Positions 58,554 through 64,000 of a stretch of 64,000 nt of DNA are shown here, piece after piece (position 1 is the first letter of the stretch; every line of letters begins with the position of its first letter). The notes under the pieces were generated by a model. That model did no database searches and was not told the DNA's origin. It worked only from the letters and a program-made list of their open reading frames with translations. Source of the DNA: Opitutia bacterium. GTDB lineage: Bacteria > Verrucomicrobiota > Verrucomicrobiia > Opitutales > Opitutaceae. The translations under genes and the position numbers were made by a program. The DNA lies in contig CANJIU010000031.1 in NCBI GenBank assembly GCA_947474365.1, positions 21,417 to 85,416 on the forward strand. Direction: 5' to 3'.

Positions 58554-61484
58554 TTACAGGCTCCAGCGCACGCCAAAGGTCGCGGCCCAATCGGCGTACT
58601 CGTTGTAGTCGAGACGAAGGTTGGCGTCGCCGTTGTAGCCGTGGCGCGGGGCGCTGAGCGCGTTCTGGATTTCCGCGTAAACGGTCCAGCGGCGGAAAAA
58701 TTTGTAGCTCGCCGTGAGGTCGAGTTCGGTGCTCGGCGCCTCAAAGCGGGCAAGCGCATACGGATTGTCGGTCGCCAGTTCGAAGACGGTGCGGGTGCGG
58801 CGGTGCGCCGAGGCGCGGAGTCGGACTCCGCCCTTGTCGTAGTAAACGCCGGCGTTGATCGTGTCCTTCATCTGGTCGAAGAGGGGGATCTTCAAGCCGG
58901 CGAGCCGTGGGAGACCGGTGTCGAGCGATGAGTCGGTGTGGGTGAGGTTGACGGTGATGCCCAGTCCATCGAACGGTGCGGGCAGAAAGCGCAGTGGTTG
59001 GTCGAACGCGAACTCGACGCCGGTGAGCTTGCCGCCCCGGGCATTGCGCTCCTGCGTGATCTGGGTGTTCGGATCGCCTTCGAAGAGTTCGCGCTGCGTC
59101 GAGCGATAGACGTTGTTTTTGTAATCCTTGTGGAAAACCCCAAGCGAAACGTACCCCGTGCTGCCGAGATAATAGTCGAACGAGAGATCGTAGTTGCGCG
59201 AGGTGACCGCCTTGAGATCGAGGTTGCCCCGGCTCACGGTGTCGCTCGTCGTGGAGATCGTGGCGCGGGGATTCAGCTGATTGAACGTGGGGCGCGCGAT
59301 CGACTCGGTGTAGGCGGATCGGAGGACGAAATTCCGCGATGCATCATAGCGGAGGTGGACACCCGGCAGCACTTGGGAGTAGTCGCGCGCAGGTTGGATC
59401 CGGCGCGGGGTGCCGTCGATGACCGCCCAGGTCTTGAACGTGGTTGTGGTGCGCTCGGCACGCAGACCGGCGAGCAGGGTGAATTTCCCGGACTTGAACT
59501 GGCCCTCGGCGTAGCCCGCGGAAACGTCTTCCCACGCCTGATAGTCGCCGAGCTGGCTGTTGAGTGCGTTGGTCGTGAGCGGAGTCACCAATCCGCGGGA
59601 GATGAGGAGCTCGCCCGTCGCCAAGACTTTTTTCGGATCGAGGAAGTAACCGTAATCGTAGTGACCATCGGCGGTGGCCCCGTTTTTCACGCCATAGTCG
59701 GCGAGGACGGACGGGATGTCAGGCTGCCCGGTGTAGCCAAGAATGCTCCAGTTGGCGTTCTGGTTGAAGGAGCGGACGATCTCGTCGCGGTCGCGCGACT
59801 TGGTGCGGAATTTTGCCCCGACTTTGAACCAGCCCGGCAGGCCGGCAACGATGGCCGACCGCCTTGCGTCGAGGGCGGCGTTCCATTCCTCGTCGGTGTA
59901 GTTGCGCGTCCCGCGGATCAAGTTCCGCATCGTGTAGGCGCCGGCGAGTGCAGGGGTGAGCCGATCGAGCGTGGTCGTGACGACGGGGAAGCGGGCGTTG
60001 CCGGGCGTGATGACGTAGCCGTTGGTGGAGGTGGCGCGTTGGAATTGCGCCTGAATTCCCGAGTCGAGGCCGCCGTCGAACTCGCCGCGATTGTAGCCGA
60101 CGAGGCTGGTGACGGTGAATTCCCCCAACTTCGATTCACCGTCGAACATGAGCGTGCGCGTGTCCTGACGCTCGTCGAAGTCGCGGACTTCCTTTCGGAC
60201 GGTGTTGTTGGGCGAGGCGATGCTGGTGTAGGTGTCGCCGGTGACCACGGGCGTGCTGACGGTGTTCGTGGCGGTGACGGAGAGCGGGAAGAAAATCTGC
60301 TGACGCTGGCGCCCCCGGTTCGTGTCGCGCGTGTTCATGCCCGCGTAAAGGCGCAGCTTGTGCTCGGGGGACGGCCGGAACTCGAGTGAACCGTTGACGC
60401 CGCGGCTGGTCATGTCGTCGAAGAAGTGCTGAAGCACGAACGAATCCATGAGAAACGGCGAAGCGGCTGTGCCGGCTCCGTTCCAACCGGTGGTGCTGTT
60501 GCGCTGCTTGACGAAGGCGCGGTCGCGGTAATTGGCGGAGAGCGAGACGCCCCATTGGTGGGTTGAGCCGATGAGGTCCGAATAGGTGACGGCGGCCTCC
60601 CGGGTGGGGTTGTTGTGCGGATAGTTGGAGTAGTCGGCGAGAATCGAGGAATAACCCAGCGCGGCCTTCACCGACGCGGTGCGGCCGTCGCGGCTGAACG
60701 CGCTGCGCGTCTTGATTTCCACGGCGCCGCCGAGGGAGTCGGCGTCCTGATCGGGGCGCAGCGCCTTGGTGACCTCGATCTGATCGGCAACATCGGAAGA
60801 GATGACGTCGAGCGGTACGCGGCGCGTGGTGCCGTCGAAATCGGTGATGTTCACCCGCATGCCGTTAACCGTGACGGCGTTGAAATCGGCGCTCATCCCG
60901 CGGACGGTGACGTAGCGGCCCTCGCTGCCGCCGGTGTCACGATCCGTTTCGACGGTGACGCCGGGCAGTCGTTTCACGGCGTCGGCGATGTTCTTGTCGG
61001 GAAACTGACCGGAGAAATCGGCGGAGACGATCTGGGTGAGGTTCTGCGCGGCGCGCTGCTGGTTAAGCGCGCGGGCCTGGCCGGTGCGGGTGGCTTCGAC
61101 GGAGACCGCGGCGAGCGTGAGGGTATCATCACCGAGCGTGAGCGCCAGCCGCACGGGTGCGGCGGGCGGAGCGGGCAGCGTGATGCTTTGGGTTTTTGGT
61201 GGCAGGCCGAGGTAGTCGAGGGCGAGCGAATACGTGCCCGGCGGCGCGTTGAGCGTGAATTCACCGTTGGTATCGGTGACCGCCCGGAGCGCATCGGCGG
61301 TGGAGGTGGAGGACGTCAACGTGATGGAAACGCCGCGGAGAACCGATTGCGTGGCGGCGTCGGCGACGCGACCGGTGAGGGTGGCCGTGGCGCCTTGTGC
61401 GATGGCGTCGACGGTGGCCGCGCAAAAAGGCAGGACGAAAACGGGAAGCAGTCGGAAAACGAGCCGGAGGGCGCGGTGGTACAT
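58554..61484 (-). CDS. TonB-dependent outer-membrane receptor
   Basis: 976 residues from the ATG at 61484, where the signal peptide begins (MYHRALRLVFRLLPVFVLPF, cleavage near AIAQ). A carboxypeptidase-regulatory-like beta domain (about residues 33-110, ATLTGRVADAATQSVLRGVSITL) precedes the plug (FPDKNIADAVKRLPGVTVETDRDTGG, RGMSADFNAVTVNGMRV, IEVTKALRPDQDADSLGGAVEIKTR) and a long barrel ending FGVRWSL. The type is that of large-substrate receptors in Caulobacter/Xanthomonas-like families. It converges with the LuxR gene, 28 bases between stops. A copy of the shared palindrome lies 38 bases upstream, so it should import the same substrate family. Confidence 0.92.
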   Translation of the reverse strand: MYHRALRLVFRLLPVFVLPFCAATVDAIAQGATATLTGRVADAATQSVLRGVSITLTSSTSTADALRAVTDTNGEFTLNAPPGTYSLALDYLGLPPKTQSITLPAPPAAPVRLALTLGDDTLTLAAVSVEATRTGQARALNQQRAAQNLTQIVSADFSGQFPDKNIADAVKRLPGVTVETDRDTGGSEGRYVTVRGMSADFNAVTVNGMRVNITDFDGTTRRVPLDVISSDVADQIEVTKALRPDQDADSLGGAVEIKTRSAFSRDGRTASVKAALGYSSILADYSNYPHNNPTREAAVTYSDLIGSTHQWGVSLSANYRDRAFVKQRNSTTGWNGAGTAASPFLMDSFVLQHFFDDMTSRGVNGSLEFRPSPEHKLRLYAGMNTRDTNRGRQRQQIFFPLSVTATNTVSTPVVTGDTYTSIASPNNTVRKEVRDFDERQDTRTLMFDGESKLGEFTVTSLVGYNRGEFDGGLDSGIQAQFQRATSTNGYVITPGNARFPVVTTTLDRLTPALAGAYTMRNLIRGTRNYTDEEWNAALDARRSAIVAGLPGWFKVGAKFRTKSRDRDEIVRSFNQNANWSILGYTGQPDIPSVLADYGVKNGATADGHYDYGYFLDPKKVLATGELLISRGLVTPLTTNALNSQLGDYQAWEDVSAGYAEGQFKSGKFTLLAGLRAERTTTTFKTWAVIDGTPRRIQPARDYSQVLPGVHLRYDASRNFVLRSAYTESIARPTFNQLNPRATISTTSDTVSRGNLDLKAVTSRNYDLSFDYYLGSTGYVSLGVFHKDYKNNVYRSTQRELFEGDPNTQITQERNARGGKLTGVEFAFDQPLRFLPAPFDGLGITVNLTHTDSSLDTGLPRLAGLKIPLFDQMKDTINAGVYYDKGGVRLRASAHRRTRTVFELATDNPYALARFEAPSTELDLTASYKFFRRWTVYAEIQNALSAPRHGYNGDANLRLDYNEYADWAATFGVRWSL

Positions 61485-61521
61485 GGTGGAGCTAGAGTAG
61501 CAGGAAGCCCACCGGGTGCCG

Positions 61522-61537
61522 TACCACCAAGGGAGTA
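61522..61537 (-). promoter_or_regulatory. Second copy of the palindrome upstream of the TonB receptor
   Basis: On the minus strand TACTCCCTTGGTGGTA, matching TACCACCTTGGTGGTA (55650-55665) at 14 of 16 positions, including the whole CCTTGGTGGTA half. It lies 38 bases ahead of the receptor ATG. A possible -10-like TACTCT occurs at 61494-61499 on the same strand. Confidence 0.65.
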
Positions 61538-61634
61538 TTCGGGGGCGAACGAATTTCACGGCGACCGAGCGGAATGCGGCAAGGGAAGGGAGGTCGGTCG
61601 TCCGACCGGCTCGATGCACTCTGGAGGGGCGGTA

Positions 61635-62465
61635 TTAGACGGGAGGAGGAGCCGGAGTTCTGGGCGACGTCGTCCCGGAAAATTTCATCCGTCGGACAAT
61701 GCGCGAGAGCAGCCACGGGGTGAATCGCTTGACGTAGATCCCGGCGACCTCCCAGCCTCCGACGTAAATTTCTTCCCGTCCGCGCGCGACGCCGCGCACG
61801 ATGGCGGCGGCGCATTTTTCCGGTGCGATGCCCGTCCGGTGCGTGCCGTCGGTCCGACCGTTCTTTTCGCCGCGCGGGCCGACGGCGTTGTCCGAGATCG
61901 CGGTTCGCACATATCCGGGGCAGGCGAGCGTCACCTTGATGCCTTCCCGCCACACCTCGGCCCGGAGTGAGTCAAAATAACCGTGCAGTGCGTGTTTCGC
62001 CGCGGCGTAGCTCGACCGTCCCGGCGTGCCGAGGTAGCCCATTACGCTGCTCACCACGACGACGTGACCTGACCGGCGAGCGCGCATCGAAGGGAGGACG
62101 GCCTTGGTCAGTGCGACCGGCCCGAAATAGTCGACCTCCATCAAGGCTCGTTCCACTTCGGTCGAGGCGTCCGCCGCGAGCGAGCGCTGGCTCACGCCCC
62201 CGTTGTTGATCAGCACGTCGATTTGACCGCGGCGGGCGAGCACCTCGCCGACGGCGGAGGCAAAGATCTCCGGGCGTACGAGATCGAGCGGAAGCACGAG
62301 GTGTTCGTCAGGGCGTTCGCAGGTCCGGCGGACGCGCTCCAACTCATCCTTGCGGCGGCTGGAGAGCACCAGCTTCGCGCCTTCCCGCGCCAACGCCCGG
62401 GCCGTGGCCTCGCCGATGCCGGATGAAGCGCCGGTGATCCAAACGACTTGGGCGGCGAACGTCAC
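61635..62465 (-). CDS. Short-chain dehydrogenase/reductase
   Basis: 276 residues. Rossmann motif TGASSGIG (11-18), NNGG (87-90), and the catalytic set S140, Y153 and K157 (SSVMGYLGTPGRSSYAAAKHAL). A C-terminal part (PGYVRTAISDNAV, VRGVARGREEIYVGGWEVAGIYVKRFTPWLLSRIVRRMKF) resembles SDR members with a membrane-associated tail (DHRS7-like). Substrate unknown. It follows the second SDR gene after 21 bases and lies upstream of the TonB receptor on the same strand, with a 150-base gap. Confidence 0.88.
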   Translation of the reverse strand: MTFAAQVVWITGASSGIGEATARALAREGAKLVLSSRRKDELERVRRTCERPDEHLVLPLDLVRPEIFASAVGEVLARRGQIDVLINNGGVSQRSLAADASTEVERALMEVDYFGPVALTKAVLPSMRARRSGHVVVVSSVMGYLGTPGRSSYAAAKHALHGYFDSLRAEVWREGIKVTLACPGYVRTAISDNAVGPRGEKNGRTDGTHRTGIAPEKCAAAIVRGVARGREEIYVGGWEVAGIYVKRFTPWLLSRIVRRMKFSGTTSPRTPAPPPV

Positions 62466-62486
62466 GGATTACGGCGCTGAACGGCG

Positions 62487-63260
62487 TCAGCAGGCATACA
62501 CGCCGCCGTTGATGTCGAGCGTGGCGCCGGTGATGAAACCGTCGAACTCGCTCGCGAGAAACACCGCTGCCCGTGCAATATCGTCTGCGTTGCCGCCGCG
62601 CCCCAGCGGGATTCCGGCGACCGTGGCGCGAGCCGCCTCGGGTGTCGTGTGGGTGTTGTGAAAACTCGTCCCGAGAATCAAGCCAGGGGCGAGTGCGTTG
62701 ACGCGGATGCCCTGCGGACCGAGTTCGGTGGCGAGTGCGCGCGTGAACGTCAGCACGGCACCTTTGGCAGTGGAGTAGGCGAGGGAGCCGGTGTGGCCGC
62801 CCTTGCGTCCGGCGAGGGAGGCGAGGTTGACGATGCTGGCGCCTCCGCCGCTCTTCGCCGCCGCCGCGAGGTGCGGCAACGCGGCCCGCGTGGTCTTCCG
62901 CATGCTGCCGAGGTTGAGCGACATCGTGCTCGCCCAGAAATCGTCGGTCGCATCGGCGAAGGTGCGCCGCGCGATCAACGAGCCGGCGTTGTTGATCAGG
63001 ATGTCGAGGCCGCCGAGAAACGTCACCGTCTCCGCCACGAGGCGGTCGCACTCATCGGTTTCCGTCAGATCGCCACCGACGGTGACGCAACGCCGGGCGA
63101 GGCGGGCCGCCTCGTCGACGAGGGACTGCGCCGCCTCGCCGCTGCTCCGATAATGCACAACGACGTCGCAACCGGCACGCAGCAATTGCTGGCTGATGGC
63201 GAGTCCGATGCCTTGGGCGCCGGCGGTCACCAGGGCGCGTTTGCCGAGAAGTTTGTTCAT
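62487..63260 (-). CDS. Short-chain dehydrogenase, classical SDR
   Basis: 257 residues from the ATG at 63260 (MNKLLGKRALVTAGAQGIGLA); an upstream in-frame extension has no SDR similarity. The coenzyme motif is TAGAQGIG (12-19), NNAG at 90-93, and the catalytic set S148, Y162 and K166 (LAYSTAKGAVLTFTRALATELGPQGIRVNALAPG). It ends SEFDGFITGATLDINGGVYAC. It looks like a 3-oxoacyl-ACP-reductase-type or sugar dehydrogenase SDR. Followed by the other SDR after 21 bases. Confidence 0.9.
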   Translation of the reverse strand: MNKLLGKRALVTAGAQGIGLAISQQLLRAGCDVVVHYRSSGEAAQSLVDEAARLARRCVTVGGDLTETDECDRLVAETVTFLGGLDILINNAGSLIARRTFADATDDFWASTMSLNLGSMRKTTRAALPHLAAAAKSGGGASIVNLASLAGRKGGHTGSLAYSTAKGAVLTFTRALATELGPQGIRVNALAPGLILGTSFHNTHTTPEAARATVAGIPLGRGGNADDIARAAVFLASEFDGFITGATLDINGGVYAC

Positions 63261-63312
63261 GGGGAAGAACCGCGACGCTTGCGGGATCCAGCCGCGCGTC
63301 AATGCCCGGCCG

Positions 63313-63789
63313 TCAGCGGTTGAGCCACCAAATCGTCGCGTTGAGGACCGAGGCAAACGTGACCCACGCGACGTACGGGACCCACAGCGCCCCCGCCACT
63401 CGATCCGCCCGCCAAAACCGCACCAACGCGACAACCAGCAGGCTCCAGAGCCCGGCGATGTCGACGAGCGCGAGATCGGGCCGCCGCAGACCGAAGAAGC
63501 ACACGGACCAAAGGGCGTTCAATGCCAACTGTGCCCCATAGAGCCGCAACACACCGCGGGCGGCGGCGCCCGTTTGATTGCGCCACACACGCCACGCGGC
63601 GATCGACATGGCGATGTAAAGCATGGTCCAGACCGGACCAAAGATCCAACTGGGAGGATTCCACGCGGGTTTCACCAGGGTCGGATACCAGGTGGCGACG
63701 TTTTTGATGGTCGCCGCGGAGCCGATGCCGGAGGCGATGAATGTCGCGAACAGAAACAGTGCGAGAGCAGGGTAGCGCGGACGTGTCAT
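63313..63789 (-). CDS. tspO: TspO/MBR family membrane protein
   Basis: 158 residues from the ATG at 63789 (MTRPRYPALALFLFATFIASGIGSAAT). Five membrane helices are expected. The tryptophan-rich loop characteristic of the family is present (WYPTLVKPAWNPPSWIFGPVWTMLYI) together with AAWRVWR, LNALWSVCFFGLRRPDLALVDI and PYVAWVTFASVLNATIWWLN. TspO binds porphyrins and related compounds. It is encoded ahead of the two SDR genes on the same strand. Confidence 0.95.
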   Translation of the reverse strand: MTRPRYPALALFLFATFIASGIGSAATIKNVATWYPTLVKPAWNPPSWIFGPVWTMLYIAMSIAAWRVWRNQTGAAARGVLRLYGAQLALNALWSVCFFGLRRPDLALVDIAGLWSLLVVALVRFWRADRVAGALWVPYVAWVTFASVLNATIWWLNR

Positions 63790-63854
63790 TCGTTGGGTGG
63801 ACCGCACCCAACCCGACAGGTTCGTGACGATCCGTCGAGAATTCAAGGATTGGC

Positions 63855-63928
63855 TAGCAGCCTGTCGGACTTAGGAAGTCCGATCTGGGGCAAACGAATG
63901 TTGGCCGAACGGAACCGACAGGCTGCTA
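63855..63928. repeat. Palindromic 74-bp element near the window end
   Basis: A perfect 14-bp inverted repeat TAGCAGCCTGTCGG/CCGACAGGCTGCTA bounds 74 bases. Within it TCGGACTT-AGG-AAGTCCGA forms another hairpin overlapping the left arm. It looks like a miniature inverted-repeat element or an IS end. No target duplication could be confirmed. Another hairpin (AAAATGCC-TGG-GGCATTTT, 63933-63951) follows at once. Confidence 0.7.
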
Positions 63929-63932
63929 AATG

Positions 63933-63951
63933 AAAATGCCTGGGGCATTTT
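63933..63951 (+). terminator. Hairpin with T-rich end beside the palindromic element
   Basis: AAAATGCC (63933-63940), loop TGG, GGCATTTT (63944-63951). The A/T ends make it look like a short bidirectional terminator, but no gene ends clearly next to it within the window. Confidence 0.35.
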
Positions 63952-64000
63952 CGCGGATCGTGTGCCGGTCTGTTCGAAATATATTTGTAATAAGATGACA

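Noticed and set aside
58938..60389. 483-codon plus-strand frame opposite the TonB receptor
   Set aside because: Shadow of the receptor gene; no signal peptide or recognisable motif.
60615..61970. 451-codon plus-strand frame spanning receptor and SDR genes
   Set aside because: Shadow; it crosses two real genes and a promoter region.

Overview
The window comes from a high-GC, Gram-negative bacterium of the Planctomycetes-Verrucomicrobia-Chlamydiae group, most likely a verrucomicrobium of the Opitutaceae type. The supporting evidence is the chlamydia-like order tuf, tRNA-Trp, secE, nusG, rplK, rplA, rplJ, rplL, rpoB, rpoC; the outer-membrane machinery (TonB-dependent receptor, ExbB/ExbD-like module, apolipoprotein N-acyltransferase); DUF11-type repeat proteins; and the overall codon bias. 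The assignment is inference, because no 16S gene is present.

Layout. 1-3940 (minus strand): two exported DUF11-like proteins and a FixL/FixJ-style two-component pair. 3941-4726: a gene-poor spacer with a 4 x 11-bp tandem repeat and a possible gene remnant. 4727-5928 (minus): a DUF6941-like protein and LemA. 5985-10718 (plus): an envelope module of one large TPR protein, an ExbB-like channel protein, an ExbD-like protein and a one-TM protein. 10813-43847 (plus): a nearly continuous block for translation and transcription: tRNA-Thr, tuf, tRNA-Trp, secE-nusG, rplKAJL, rpoBC, the str genes rpsL-rpsG-fusA, then the S10, spc and alpha gene sets. Terminators follow rpoC, rplO and rplQ, and a terminator/attenuator hairpin lies between rplL and rpoB. 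43951-49481: a small zinc-ribbon protein, a HIT hydrolase, Lnt, an Ldh_2-family dehydrogenase, an L-rhamnose-isomerase-like enzyme and a YdcF-like protein. 49568-61484: an accessory locus for arginine-rich peptide use. 61635-63789: two short-chain dehydrogenases and TspO, followed by a palindromic element near the window end.

The most interesting accessory system is the 49.6-61.5 kb locus. A secreted cyanophycinase (S51 family), an M20 metallo-hydrolase and astA-astD-astB form one tight operon. Divergently, an OppA-like peptide-binding lipoprotein and a LuxR-type regulator are encoded, followed by a convergent large TonB-dependent receptor. The same 16-bp palindrome-like sequence (14/16 identical) lies in the cyanophycinase/oppA divergent promoter region and just upstream of the TonB receptor, which ties the locus into a candidate regulon. 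The proposed job is to take up cyanophycin or a similar Asp-Arg polymer from outside, cleave it to dipeptides, import them and burn the arginine through the succinyltransferase pathway.

The conserved block also holds oddities: an adenylate-kinase-like protein without its P-loop in the adk position; RpoC missing three of four cysteines of its second zinc site; EF-Tu with a divergent switch I; a small exported protein inserted between rpsS and rplV; no rpmD, infA or rpmJ at their usual places; and long low-complexity tails on S5, S11, S17, L17 and L3.
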